Shown here piece by piece: positions 16,528 through 25,119 of a stretch of DNA of 64,000 bases. Under the pieces are notes generated by a model, which ran no database searches, was not told the DNA's origin, and worked only from the letters and a program-made list of their open reading frames with translations. The position numbers and the translations under genes were made by a program. The DNA comes from Polaromonas sp. (GTDB taxonomy: Bacteria; Pseudomonadota; Gammaproteobacteria; Burkholderiales; Burkholderiaceae_C). Location: assembly GCF_012927455.1 (NCBI RefSeq), contig NZ_JABBPE010000016.1, positions 124,001 to 188,000 of the forward strand, written 5' to 3'. Position 1 is the stretch's first letter; each line of letters begins with the position of its first letter.

Positions 16528-19092
16528 TCAGGGCGGGCTGCCGCACATCGCGCCTCTCATATAGTCTTTTCCGCCGCAATCACCAGCGGCCCAGGCGCCG
16601 CTGCTGGCAAACGTAGTAACCCGCAGTACCGCCTTGTAATAGTAAGGACCGTTGGTGTACGCCCCCGTTGGTGCTGCGGTGCCGGCCGTCTTACCCACCT
16701 CCGGCCCTAGATCGTTCAGGTTCACCAGCAAGCCCTTGTTCTTCCAGCCATGCGGTACGGCGACATGACACCAGGTGCAGCGCAGTTCTTTGCCCATCCT
16801 GTCGACGTGATAATTGTGCAGATTGCCCTTACCGCTGGAACGATCGTAAAAGCCGGTTTTTCTCCCGGTGTCGTTTCCGCTCGTGTAGTTGGCCTTCGCA
16901 TGGCACTTGAAGCACAGCAGGCTGGCGTTGCCGCCGCCGGTATCGGTCCATGCCCCCTTTAATATGAAATCGTTAGTGGACCCATGCGGGCCCCAAGGGT
17001 TGCCGTTGTCGCCATTGTCGGGAACGACCGAGGTCGTCGATATCACGCTGGAGCCATGGCAGTCGCTGCAATACATCGTGTTCGATCCAACCTGGTTATT
17101 CCAGGGGGCCAGCCACGGATTACCGCCGCTCATGCCGCGTATGGTGGTCGTGCGACCCGTGGCATTCATCACCGGATGCCAGGATCGGTGATTGACTTTG
17201 CCGGCGCCTTCAAAGGCCGCCGCCGCTCCGCCTCCCGCGACACCCACTGTTTCTCCAGCATGAGCAATAGGCGCTTGGAATTCCTTGGCCTGATTCGTGT
17301 ACATCGTCACGCCATTGGTGTTGGGTGGTGTGCCTGGCGTTCCCAGCGTTGGCCGATTGCCGAAGCCAGTGCCACCATCGGTTTGAGGCAGATTGTTGTC
17401 GGAATAACCATAGTCGGAATGGCACTTCAGGCAAATCTGGTATTCCCGCGTCACGAAAGTTTCGGTAACTGCTGCACTGCTGCTGGTTCCCGGATCGCCG
17501 CGCACAACCCGGAAACCTGTCGGCAGTGATTGAAATGATGCACCAACACCACCACCATAAGTTGGCTCGACCCCCCAACTGCCGCGCAGTACGCCAGACG
17601 CAATATTGGTGTGATTCATGGCGTTATCGGTGTGCGGATGGGTACCTGCCGCATCGGGCGTACCCGTGATGTTGCCCGACGACGAATTGCCACGGAAATC
17701 GCGGAATTTGACCACTCGGTGCGGGTTGTGGCAATCAGAGCATTCCGCGTGGCGGTTGGTTAAGTTGCCCTCGCCAAGTTTGGTACGCGACTCCAGCATA
17801 TCTATGCCGCATTTGCCGGTTATCTTGCTGCAATCAGCGCGGGGACCGTCGTTAAATACACCGCCGATGTCGTGCACTTCCGTGGCGGCAGCGATCGGCA
17901 TGTGGGTGGCTAGGCCGAAATCCGTCTTGATATCCGGGATGGCGTTGGCACTCAGCGGGGCATAGGTCACAGCTGAGCTGCCGAAAGGGGCGTGGCACTG
18001 GTAGCAGGCCTCTTCCAGCGCAGCGCTGCCGCCGGTCTTGGTATTCGTACCCTCACGCAGCAGACGCCGCGAATCCTGTACCGAATGCGTGTCGTGGCAG
18101 TTCAGACAGCCGACCTGCCATACCGGCGGATTGGCGTTGGCAGGAGTGTCCAGCGAGGACGGAAATTCACGCAGCTGGGCCGCCGCCGGGGTATACCTCT
18201 GAGTGGCCACTTGGCTATTGGCATGCGCTGAAAATGCCCACGACGCACCGGCCTTGTCGTGGCAGGCCAGGCAGATGATGTCGCTGGCAGAATTGAAAAT
18301 GGCGCCTGCGGGCTGCGCCACCTGGAAGCGGTTCATGCGCAGGAATTTGGCGTTGCCATTGCTGGCGGTTTTGTCGCGCAGATGCGGATCGTGGCAGGTT
18401 GAACACTGCACCTGGTTGTTTTCCAGCGGCAGCTTGGGCGGTGTCGCGCCGCGCACACGGTTGCCGACCAGCACGCCATCGGGGCTGCGCAGTTCGCCGT
18501 CGCGACCGGCCAGCGTGCTGTCATAGGTGAACGAGATAGGATGGTCGTTGCTCAGGTCGGTTCCCAGGTTGCGCGTGAACCCGGTCCCCGCGCCGGGGCT
18601 GATTGGCATCTTGCCCCCAGACGTGCCGGTCATCGCGATGGTGGCGTTTTTGATGCCGTTCAGCACGTTGACCTTGTCGATCGCCATCGTGCCGTCGTGA
18701 CACGACAGGCAGAGTTTGGAACTGCCGCCCGGCGCCGCGGCCAATTGCGCCGCATCCGCTTCCAGCGAGCTGGAGGTGTAGGGCGTGTAAGTGGCGCCCG
18801 ACAATTGCCGGTTCCACAGCGGCGCCACGATGCCCGAAGTCGCCTCATGAGGGGTATGGCAAAACACGCAGACTTGCGTTTCGGAAGTCGCCTTGACGGC
18901 CCGGACCGGCACCGTACCGCCGGATGGAGTTGCAGACCCGTCGGCCGCCGCCGACAAGTTGTGCTTGGTGCCGCGCACATCGGAAATCTTGTTGCTTGCG
19001 GCAATCTGCGCCTGCGCAAACGCCGTGAACAGCAACAGCGCAAGTGTGGCCAGCCTGGCCATGGAAAGCATACGGCACGACATCCAGGCCAT
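16528..19092 (-). CDS. Secreted multiheme cytochrome c with 11 CXXCH sites (doubled-CXXCH type)
   Basis: Electron-transfer protein of about 854 residues. Counted from an upstream in-frame TTG at 19098, CXXCH motifs are CVFCH (residue 77), CLSCH (130), then CSTCH, CLACH, CLNCH, CYQCH, CSDCH, CLKCH, CSDCH, CFKCH and CTWCH: eleven covalent heme sites. A Sec signal peptide (RLATLALLLFTAFAQA) precedes them, so it is periplasmic or exported. Several motifs read CXXCHDPH, CXXCHNPH or CXXCHTPH, as in doubled-CXXCH cytochromes of metal-reducing bacteria. I use ATG 19092; ATG 19083, preceded by GGGGA at good spacing, is equally possible. No porin, NapC-like donor or maturation gene is adjacent. A role in extracellular or periplasmic electron transfer is inference; the partner is unknown. 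Confidence 0.9.
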   Translation of the reverse strand: MAWMSCRMLSMARLATLALLLFTAFAQAQIAASNKISDVRGTKHNLSAAADGSATPSGGTVPVRAVKATSETQVCVFCHTPHEATSGIVAPLWNRQLSGATYTPYTSSSLEADAAQLAAAPGGSSKLCLSCHDGTMAIDKVNVLNGIKNATIAMTGTSGGKMPISPGAGTGFTRNLGTDLSNDHPISFTYDSTLAGRDGELRSPDGVLVGNRVRGATPPKLPLENNQVQCSTCHDPHLRDKTASNGNAKFLRMNRFQVAQPAGAIFNSASDIICLACHDKAGASWAFSAHANSQVATQRYTPAAAQLREFPSSLDTPANANPPVWQVGCLNCHDTHSVQDSRRLLREGTNTKTGGSAALEEACYQCHAPFGSSAVTYAPLSANAIPDIKTDFGLATHMPIAAATEVHDIGGVFNDGPRADCSKITGKCGIDMLESRTKLGEGNLTNRHAECSDCHNPHRVVKFRDFRGNSSSGNITGTPDAAGTHPHTDNAMNHTNIASGVLRGSWGVEPTYGGGVGASFQSLPTGFRVVRGDPGTSSSAAVTETFVTREYQICLKCHSDYGYSDNNLPQTDGGTGFGNRPTLGTPGTPPNTNGVTMYTNQAKEFQAPIAHAGETVGVAGGGAAAAFEGAGKVNHRSWHPVMNATGRTTTIRGMSGGNPWLAPWNNQVGSNTMYCSDCHGSSVISTTSVVPDNGDNGNPWGPHGSTNDFILKGAWTDTGGGNASLLCFKCHAKANYTSGNDTGRKTGFYDRSSGKGNLHNYHVDRMGKELRCTWCHVAVPHGWKNKGLLVNLNDLGPEVGKTAGTAAPTGAYTNGPYYYKAVLRVTTFASSGAWAAGDCGGKDYMRGAMCGSPP

Positions 19093-19163
19093 CCCCAACT
19101 AAAAAATTCGGATTCAAATACGAGCCAAGACCCGTGCGCGGCGAACATATTTGTTGCCATTGT

Positions 19164-19179
19164 TACTATTTGTATAGTA
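19164..19179. promoter_or_regulatory. Perfect palindrome TACTAT-N4-ATAGTA upstream of the cytochrome gene
   Basis: A 16-bp perfect inverted repeat, TACTATTTGTATAGTA, about 70 bp upstream of the multiheme cytochrome start and 150 bp upstream of the divergent EamA gene. It is AT-rich in a GC-rich neighbourhood and is a plausible regulator site in the divergent promoter region. The binding protein is unknown. Confidence 0.4.
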
Positions 19180-19329
19180 GGGGGTCAGTGAAACGTTTAG
19201 TAGCACTGCATCGCAATAGCTTGACATGGCTCAATCTTCAGTGAAATGCTGGCATCTCCGGCGGCTTAGGGTCCAGGCGCAAAACCGGCACAATCCACGC
19301 TGGCCCAACTAGCGCCCCGGCGCCTTCGC

Positions 19330-20217
19330 ATGCAACTTAACCGCCGGCAACTCGTTCTTCTGGTTTTTCTGACACTGGTGTGGGGTATCAACTGGCCAGT
19401 GATGAAGCTGGGTGTAGCCGACTTTGCGCCGTTGGCGTTTCGCGCCCTCTCGATATGGCTGGGCCTGCCACTGCTGGGACTGGCAGTGGTGGTCCTGAAA
19501 ATCCCGTTCTACGTGCCGCGCCCGCACTACCGCGCGTTGTTCGGGCTGGCGGTCACCAACATGCTGGTCTGGCATGTGCTGATCATTCTGGCCGTGAAAG
19601 ACCTCAGCAGCGGGCGCACGGCGATTTTGGGCTACACCATGCCGATTTTTTCGGCGCTGATTGGCGCCTGGTTTTTTGGCGCGCGCCTGAAAGCCCGCAA
19701 CTGGCTGGGCGTGGCTGCGGCCGCGCTGGGCGTCTCGCTGCTGCTTTGGTACGAGCTGAGCCAGCTGTCGGGCCACCCGGTGGCGGTGCTAAGCGCGCTC
19801 CTGGCGGCCGCCGTCTGGGCCGTCGGAACGCAGCAACTGCGCCACAGCACCCTGCCCGCCGCCACGCTGACGCTGGCGTTCTGGATGACGCTGATGACGG
19901 CCGTGCTGCTGTCGCTGCTGAGCCTGCTGTTTGAGCGCGCGCAGTGGCATATGCCCTCGCCGCGCACCTGGGCCGCTATTGTTTACAACGCGGTACTGAT
20001 TTTTGGCTTTGCTCAGGCCGCCTGGTTCACGCTGGCGCGCTCGCTGCCGCCGGTGGCGTCTACCCTGAGCGTGATGATGATCCCGGTGCTTGGCGTGTTT
20101 TCCGGCGCCATCGGCCTCGGCGAAGTATTGCACTGGCAGGACTGGACTGCGGTGCTGCTGATGGTGGCGGCAATTGCCTCGGTGCTGGCGCCCAGCCGGG
20201 CGGTCGTCAGGGCCTGA
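19330..20217 (+). CDS. EamA family transporter (DMT superfamily)
   Basis: Ten-span metabolite exporter, 295 residues, starting MQLNRRQLVLLVFLTLVWGI at ATG 19330. Two EamA halves are visible, the second from about residue 150 (AVLSALLAAAVWAVGTQQL). It is transcribed divergently from the multiheme cytochrome and converges on the tsaB-rimI cluster. It is a paralogue at fold level of the exporter at 9853, but the two are not close copies. The substrate cannot be assigned. Confidence 0.88.
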   Translation: MQLNRRQLVLLVFLTLVWGINWPVMKLGVADFAPLAFRALSIWLGLPLLGLAVVVLKIPFYVPRPHYRALFGLAVTNMLVWHVLIILAVKDLSSGRTAILGYTMPIFSALIGAWFFGARLKARNWLGVAAAALGVSLLLWYELSQLSGHPVAVLSALLAAAVWAVGTQQLRHSTLPAATLTLAFWMTLMTAVLLSLLSLLFERAQWHMPSPRTWAAIVYNAVLIFGFAQAAWFTLARSLPPVASTLSVMMIPVLGVFSGAIGLGEVLHWQDWTAVLLMVAAIASVLAPSRAVVRA

Positions 20218-20235
20218 AAGGGCGCAGCTATTCCA

Positions 20236-21000
20236 TCAGGCCGGGGGCCGTGCCAGGCTCATCGCCAGACACAGGTCCGCCCAGGCCTTGGCCTTGTCGG
20301 CCGGGCTGCGCAGCAGGTAGGGCGCGTCGTACGTCACCACCGTGGCGCGGCCGTGCAGGCGGTGCACCTGGCCGCGCAGTTTGCCGAAAGGCAGCGTCGA
20401 CTGCAGCAAGCCCTGCGCCGCCAGCCGGCCCATCACCAGCACGACATCGGGCTGAGCCCGCTCTAACAGTGCTGCCAGCGCGGCCGAAAAGTCTGCCGCT
20501 GCGCCGCCGCCGGCCGCGTGACGCGCCAGTGGCGCCAGCAGCACCGCGCCGGCCTGCTGCAGGCGGGCGGCACGCAGCATGTTGTCGAGCAGCTTGCCGG
20601 CATCGCCCAGAAACGGCGGGTCGTGCAGCGCGGCCGCGCCGCTTTCGGCCAGCACCAGCCAGCGCGCGCCCTGCGCCCGAGCCGTATCGGCGCTATCGGC
20701 GCTATCGGCGCTATCGGCGTAGAGCAGCTGCGCCTCACCTAGTTGCCAGACGGCCGCACCGCCGCCGGAGCGCTCGGCAACTGGCGGCGCCGGGGTGGGC
20801 ACTGCGGCGGGCCCTGACGGAGCCTCTCCTGAAACCGCCATCTTCCCAGTCAAAAGTCCTGCAGCCTCCTCAGTATCCGCGCGAGCAGCTATTAAATCAA
20901 TAGCAACCAGAGGTTCGGCAGGCACCGTGGCCGGCTGCCAGACGCGCACGCCCATCTCGCGCAGCATGGCGCGCTGGCGTTTGTCCAGGTCAAGGCTCAC
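20236..21000 (-). CDS. Degenerate uracil-DNA glycosylase superfamily protein
   Basis: A 254-residue protein whose C-terminal half follows the family 4 uracil-DNA glycosylase pattern: VVLVMGRLAAQGLLQ, then GKLRGQVHRLHGRATVVTYD and YLLRSPADKAKAWADL. The usual catalytic T-Y-H-P reads T-Y-D-A, and no iron-sulfur cysteine set is present, so classical activity is doubtful. I set the start at GTG 21000, overlapping the rimI stop as GTGA; the longer frame to 21171 runs inside rimI. Its N-terminal half has a linker encoded partly by a repeat A copy (20888-20904) and a 9-bp tandem repeat giving ADSADSADSAD. tsaB-rimI-UDG is a recurrent cluster in this family of bacteria. Confidence 0.75.
   Translation of the reverse strand: MSLDLDKRQRAMLREMGVRVWQPATVPAEPLVAIDLIAARADTEEAAGLLTGKMAVSGEAPSGPAAVPTPAPPVAERSGGGAAVWQLGEAQLLYADSADSADSADTARAQGARWLVLAESGAAALHDPPFLGDAGKLLDNMLRAARLQQAGAVLLAPLARHAAGGGAAADFSAALAALLERAQPDVVLVMGRLAAQGLLQSTLPFGKLRGQVHRLHGRATVVTYDAPYLLRSPADKAKAWADLCLAMSLARPPA
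20685..20719. repeat. Short tandem repeat, 9-bp unit TATCGGCGC, about 3.9 copies
   Basis: Units at 20685-20693, 20694-20702 and 20703-20711, with a partial fourth to 20719. It lies inside the degenerate UDG gene and is translated as repeated Ala-Asp-Ser. The unit is a multiple of three, so copy-number change would keep the frame. Confidence 0.9.
20888..20904. repeat. Repeat A core inside the UDG-like gene
   Basis: Core GCTATTAAATCAATAGC, translated on the minus strand as part of VAIDLIAARA in the linker region of the UDG-like protein. The GCCC/GGGC stem is not clearly kept. Confidence 0.75.
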
Positions 21001-21476
21001 AGGGGAAAACTCATGACAATGGCGTCTTCCCGCCCGGCAGCCGTCGCCGGATAGTAGTTGCGGCGCACGCCCATCTGGCGAAAGCCATAGCGCTCGTAAA
21101 TGCTTTTGGCGCGCGTGTTGCCCACACGCACTTCCAGCCAAAGCCACCGGGCGCCTTGGCCGCGCGACCACAGCGCCAGCGCATCCAGCATGACGCAGGC
21201 CCAGCCCTGGCGCTGATGCGCCGGCGCCACAGTGATATTGAGCAGGTGTACCTCGTCCAGGCCCTTCATGGCGACAAAGTAGCCCAGCAGCACGGCATCG
21301 GGCGCGAGGCCCGCCGTCAGCAGCTGCGCCCGGTAGCCAGCGTTGATGGAATCGGCAAAATTAACTTCCGACCAGGGATGGTCATAGGCGCTGCGCTCAA
21401 GCCGCGCTACCGCCGCCAGCCAGGCCGGCGTCATGGCTTCGAACTGGGCTTCGAGGGGTTTGAGAACAGCGCTCAT
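20997..21476 (-). CDS. rimI: Ribosomal-protein-alanine N-acetyltransferase
   Basis: GNAT-family acetyltransferase of 159 residues that in the model case acetylates the N-terminus of ribosomal protein S18. The acetyl-CoA loop is Q-R-Q-G-W-A (VAPAHQRQGWACVMLDALAL), and EVRVGNTRAKSIYERYGF is the conserved C-terminal part; the motif HPWSEVNFADS is a RimI landmark. ATG 21476 gives the usual RimI length; the frame open to 21806 lies inside tsaB. It follows tsaB by 67 nt and overlaps the UDG-like gene by GTGA. Confidence 0.92.
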   Translation of the reverse strand: MSAVLKPLEAQFEAMTPAWLAAVARLERSAYDHPWSEVNFADSINAGYRAQLLTAGLAPDAVLLGYFVAMKGLDEVHLLNITVAPAHQRQGWACVMLDALALWSRGQGARWLWLEVRVGNTRAKSIYERYGFRQMGVRRNYYPATAAGREDAIVMSFPL

Positions 21477-21543
21477 GACAGGTGGGGCAGGTGGATCAAG
21501 GTCTGGGCGGTTGGTTCGGGTCAGGCATTGCAAGCTGACAAGC

Positions 21544-22356
21544 TTAGCCGGGATCGGCCAATTGCGTGGCTTGCGCGGCTTGCGCGGCCAGCAGCGCCTC
21601 GGCCTTGGCCAGTGCGCGCTCTTCGCTGGTGAAAGCGACTTTATCGCGCACATACAGCGGCAGCGCCAGCGCGGCAGCCACGCAATGCCCGGAGGCGGCC
21701 AGTGCGGGCGCCAGCCGCAGCAGCGCGGTCGCGCTGGGCCAGGCCGGCACGCAGGGAAGCGCGGCCAGGGCCGCAGGCAAGCGTCCGGCGTACACGCCAA
21801 ACACATTGCCGGCGAACAGCTGCGGCGTCGGTCCCAGCACCAGATTTTCTGGCCGAATCAGCTCGCAGCCTTTGATGGATGTGCACAGGCCGCTATTGAA
21901 TTCATAGCTTTGAACATACATCTCGTCCATCCGTGCGTCGAGCAGCGCGGTGATGGTCACGGGCGCATTACCCGGTGTGGCGGGCGTATGGGGCGCCAGT
22001 GCAGCCTGCTGAAAGCGCGCCTCCTCGGCCAGCGCCATCAGCGTATCGACCGGCAGCACTGGCAGGCCCGCGCCCTGCCTCGCGCCAAAGGCCAGGCCCT
22101 GCGCCACCGCGCAGGCCGTGCGCAGGCCGGTGAACGAGCCCGGGCCGCGGCCAAAGACAATCGCGTCGAGCCCGTCCAGCGCCAGACCGGCCTCGGCCAG
22201 CAACGCCAGAATCGCCGGGATCAGCGTGCTGGAGGCCTGCGCGCCGCCCGGACCGCTGTGCTGCCAGACGCGTACGCCGTCGGTCAGCGCAATCGACATG
22301 CGGTCGGTACTGGTGTCAAAAGCCAGAAATTTCAGGAATTCTTCGGATTTAGGCAT
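21544..22356 (-). CDS. tsaB: tRNA threonylcarbamoyladenosine biosynthesis protein TsaB
   Basis: Partner of TsaD, TsaC and TsaE in making t6A37 of ANN-decoding tRNAs. The ASKHA-fold start FLAFDTSTDRMSIAL, the block GRGPGSFTGLRTACAVAQGL and DARMDEMY are diagnostic. ATG 22356 is preferred to TTG 22359. Length is 270 residues, somewhat long; part of the excess is YEFNSGLCTSIKG, encoded over a repeat A core at 21892-21908. It leads the tsaB-rimI-UDG-like cluster. A Sua5-type TsaC for the same pathway is encoded at 35543-36541. Confidence 0.94.
   Translation of the reverse strand: MPKSEEFLKFLAFDTSTDRMSIALTDGVRVWQHSGPGGAQASSTLIPAILALLAEAGLALDGLDAIVFGRGPGSFTGLRTACAVAQGLAFGARQGAGLPVLPVDTLMALAEEARFQQAALAPHTPATPGNAPVTITALLDARMDEMYVQSYEFNSGLCTSIKGCELIRPENLVLGPTPQLFAGNVFGVYAGRLPAALAALPCVPAWPSATALLRLAPALAASGHCVAAALALPLYVRDKVAFTSEERALAKAEALLAAQAAQATQLADPG
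21892..21908. repeat. Repeat A core inside tsaB
   Basis: Core GCTATTGAATTCATAGC within tsaB, translated on the minus strand as SYEFNS. It lies right after the conserved DARMDEMY block, in a position that tolerates loop-length change. Confidence 0.75.
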
Positions 22357-22365
22357 CAAATAAGG

Positions 22366-22411
22366 CTCTAGCCCATACGGTACGAGCGTTAGCAGCTATT
22401 AAAAACATAGT
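22366..22411 (-). repeat. Repeat A, intergenic copy between tsaB and dacB
   Basis: Reads CTCTAGCCCATACGGTACGA, then GCTATTAAAAACATAGT (22395-22411): the GCCC stem first and core second, so inverted relative to the copy at 10799. It lies in the divergent region just upstream of tsaB. The core end is slightly decayed (ATAGT for ATAGC). Confidence 0.8.
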
Positions 22412-22544
22412 GAATAGAGTGCGGCGCCAAGTTAGCCCTGCCTCAAGACGGCCGGCCGGGCTTGCCGCAGAGTTGCGACGCGCCTCAGTGATTATCCGGC
22501 CTGGGCTGGCCGGTGTGGTCTGACATGACACGGATAATCGACGC

Positions 22545-24041
22545 ATGCTTTTCAACGCACCCCCCAGTCAGTTCACGGCGCGACTGCTCGCCTGCTTGAT
22601 TTTCCTTGCCGTAAGCGCGCCGGTGCTGGCTCAAAACGCCGCATCAACCCTGCCGCCTGAGGTCGACGCCCTGCTGGCCCGCGCCAAAGTGCCGCGCGAG
22701 GCGCTGGCGGCCATTGTGGTGGACGCCGCGCCCGCCCTGGCCGGCAAATCTGCGCCGCTGCTGAGCTACCGCGCCGGCAGCCTGATGAACCCGGCCTCGG
22801 TCATGAAGCTGGTGACCACTTACGCCGGGCTGGAGCTGCTGGGCCCATCGTTTACCTGGAACACGCCGGTCTACGTCGACGGCACGGTGGCCGACGGTGT
22901 GCTGCACGGCAACCTGGTGATTCAGGGCAAGGGCGACCCCAAGTTGGTGCTGGAGCGGCTCTGGCTGCTGCTGCGCCGGGTGCAGGGGCTGGGCATCAAG
23001 ACCATCAGCGGCGACATCGTGCTGGACCGCAGCGCTTTTGCGCCAGCCGCGCAAAACCCGGCCGACTTTGACGGCGAGCCGCTGCGCCCGTACAACGCCG
23101 CGCCGGATGCGCTGCTGGTCAACTTCAAGTCGGTGGTGATGACTTTTGTACCGAATCCGGCCAGCGGCAACGCCAACATCAGCTTTGAGCCGGCGCTGGC
23201 CGGCGTGCGGCAGCAGGCCAGTGTGCCGCTGTCGGCCGGGCTCAACGGCAGGGCGGCGCTGACCGAATGCGGCGACTACCGGGAGGCGCTCAAGGCCGAC
23301 TTTGCCGATCCCTTGCGCATGGCCTTTAACGGCAGCTACCCGGTCGGTTGCGGCGAAAAGGTCTGGGCCATTGCCTACGCCGACCCGGCCAGCTACGCCG
23401 AGCGCGCCATCGCCGGACTGTGGCAGGAAATGGGTGGCCAGCTGGGCGGGCGGGTGCGCGAAGGCCGCGCCACGCCCCATCAGGCGCCGACGTTTGAAAT
23501 GGTCTCGCCAACGCTGGCCGAGGTGATTCGGGATATCAACAAATACAGCAACAACGTGATGGCGCAGCAGCTGTTTCTGACACTCAGCCAGCAGCAGCCG
23601 GGCGGCGCCAGCAACGAGGCATCGCGCGAGCTGGTGCGCGCCTGGTGGCAGACGCGCTTTGCCGGGCCGAACAATCAACAGGAGCTGCCGGTGTTGGACA
23701 ACGGCTCGGGCCTGTCGCGGCTGGAGCGCGTCACGCCACAGGGGCTGGCGCGGCTGCTGCAAACCGCCTACGTGTCGGGCGCGATGCCAGAGTTGATGGC
23801 GTCCTTGCCGATCACCGGGGTGGACGGCACGCTCAAGCGCAGCAAATCACGCGTCTCACAGGGCTGGGCGCATCTGAAAAGCGGCACACTGCGCGACGCC
23901 AGCGCGCTGGCCGGCTATGTGCACACGCCCAGCGGGCGGCGCCTGGTGGTGGTGGCCATCGTCAACCACGCCAACGCGCCAGCGGCCCGGCCAGCGCTGG
24001 AAGCGCTGGTGGACTGGGCCGTGCGGGAAGGCAGCCGATGA
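22545..24041 (+). CDS. dacB: D-alanyl-D-alanine carboxypeptidase/endopeptidase (PBP4, family S13)
   Basis: Periplasmic peptidoglycan hydrolase of 498 residues that trims or cleaves crosslinks. Signal peptide: LLACLIFLAVSAPVLAQ. The penicillin-binding motifs are all present: SVMK with the catalytic serine at residue 85, SNN in KYSNNVMAQQ, and KSGT in HLKSGTLRDAS. The stop overlaps a SemiSWEET gene by ATGA. The promoter should lie in the 188-bp divergent region shared with tsaB, which also holds a repeat A copy. Confidence 0.95.
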   Translation: MLFNAPPSQFTARLLACLIFLAVSAPVLAQNAASTLPPEVDALLARAKVPREALAAIVVDAAPALAGKSAPLLSYRAGSLMNPASVMKLVTTYAGLELLGPSFTWNTPVYVDGTVADGVLHGNLVIQGKGDPKLVLERLWLLLRRVQGLGIKTISGDIVLDRSAFAPAAQNPADFDGEPLRPYNAAPDALLVNFKSVVMTFVPNPASGNANISFEPALAGVRQQASVPLSAGLNGRAALTECGDYREALKADFADPLRMAFNGSYPVGCGEKVWAIAYADPASYAERAIAGLWQEMGGQLGGRVREGRATPHQAPTFEMVSPTLAEVIRDINKYSNNVMAQQLFLTLSQQQPGGASNEASRELVRAWWQTRFAGPNNQQELPVLDNGSGLSRLERVTPQGLARLLQTAYVSGAMPELMASLPITGVDGTLKRSKSRVSQGWAHLKSGTLRDASALAGYVHTPSGRRLVVVAIVNHANAPAARPALEALVDWAVREGSR

Positions 24042-24313
24042 CCCTTGTCGACCTCGTAGGCGCGCTGGCCGCCTGCCTCACCACCGTGAGTTTCTTGCCG
24101 CAAGCCTGGCTCAGCTTTAAAACCCGCGACGTCAGCGGCGTCTCGCTCGGTATGTACAGCGTGTTCACCCTGGGCGTGGCGCTTTGGCTGGTGTACGGTG
24201 TGCTGCTGAGCGCCTGGCCGATCGTGATTGCCAACGTCGTCACGCTGGCGCTGGCGCTGGCGATCCTGGGAATGAAACTGCTTTACGGACGGCGCCCGGC
24301 AAGCGCTGACTAG
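24038..24313 (+). CDS. SemiSWEET sugar transporter (MtN3/PQ-loop family)
   Basis: Three-span membrane protein of 91 residues; members dimerise to form a sugar pore. The family motif is TVSFLPQAWLSFKTRDVSGVSLGMY (in two parts: TVSFLPQ, then DVSGVSLGMY), with the proline-glutamine characteristic of the family. ATG 24038 overlaps the dacB stop (ATGA); earlier in-frame starts lie inside dacB. Co-translation with dacB is likely from the overlap, though the functional link is unclear. Confidence 0.9.
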   Translation: MTLVDLVGALAACLTTVSFLPQAWLSFKTRDVSGVSLGMYSVFTLGVALWLVYGVLLSAWPIVIANVVTLALALAILGMKLLYGRRPASAD

Positions 24314-24381
24314 GCCAACCCATCCAGTTTTTTTCGCCTAAATTAGTACTATTAATGGATATTTTGTCTTTTTAAAATACT

Positions 24382-24387
24382 TATAAT
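24382..24387 (+). promoter_or_regulatory. Candidate -10 box TATAAT in an AT-rich region
   Basis: A consensus TATAAT lies 57 bp upstream of the next gene's ATG, within an unusually AT-rich stretch (24340-24403). The matching -35 is poor (ATATTT at 17-bp spacing). Confidence 0.45.
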
Positions 24388-24444
24388 TTATTACTTTTTT
24401 ATGCTGCACCGCTTTTGCCACGGCCCCGCCACGCCGCTTTCACC

Positions 24445-25098
24445 ATGACGATTTTGATCAGAACGCCGCGCGGCGACGACGCTCTGCGCAGCCCGGACGT
24501 GCCACTCCCACGGCGCACCAAGTCGCTGCTGATTGCCATTGACGGCAAAACCGACGCGTCGCTTTATATTGCAAAGCTGTCGTCATTCGGCGATGTGGCT
24601 GCAATGCTGGAAACCTTGCTTCGCGCCGGTCTGGTGCGGGCGCTCGAGCCGGTTGCGCGCGTTGCAGGGCGCTCCGCGCCTTCCGGCGCCGCGACTGGCC
24701 AAGTCAGCACCTGGTTTCTGACGACCGCCCAGCACGCCGGAGACTTCCGGCCCTGGAGCGACACCTATGGGGTACCGCATGAGCCAGGCGGCGATTACTT
24801 CGTTGACCCGTGGAAGTTGGACGACTCGCCACTTGCACCGACAGCGGCCGCCAGCAGCCACAAGGACCGGGACTCCACCGCGCAGCAACAGGTGCGCAAG
24901 GCGGTTGCACTGATGAACAACTTTGTCGCAACTCATTTTGCCGAACGGGCCGATGAACTGCTGCCGGCCATTGACAAGCTCACCTCAGTAGAGCGCATTG
25001 CGCGAAGCCTCAGGAATTACGAAGCGCTGGTCGCGCCTGTGGGCAAGGCCGCCACGCGGCATCTGGTGGATTTGCGGGCTACGCTGACACGTCGCTGA
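24445..25098 (+). CDS. Conserved-looking hypothetical protein
   Basis: A 217-residue protein of unknown function; ATG 24445 is chosen over TTG 24415. The N-terminal part has PRRTKSLLIAIDGKTDASLY and FGDVAAMLETLLRAGLVRAL, which look like a small helical, possibly winged-helix, regulatory domain. A variable middle rich in Ser/Ala/Pro follows. The C-terminal part (about residues 145-217) is helical: KAVALMNNFVATHFAERADE, then LTSVERIARSLRNYEALVAP. No signal peptide or membrane segment. It has its own AT-rich promoter region and ends 22 bp before a large hairpin shared with the BigR-type gene. I cannot assign a role. Confidence 0.75.
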   Translation: MTILIRTPRGDDALRSPDVPLPRRTKSLLIAIDGKTDASLYIAKLSSFGDVAAMLETLLRAGLVRALEPVARVAGRSAPSGAATGQVSTWFLTTAQHAGDFRPWSDTYGVPHEPGGDYFVDPWKLDDSPLAPTAAASSHKDRDSTAQQQVRKAVALMNNFVATHFAERADELLPAIDKLTSVERIARSLRNYEALVAPVGKAATRHLVDLRATLTRR

Positions 25099-25119
25099 AG
25101 TCTGGTGCGCGCCGGCGTC

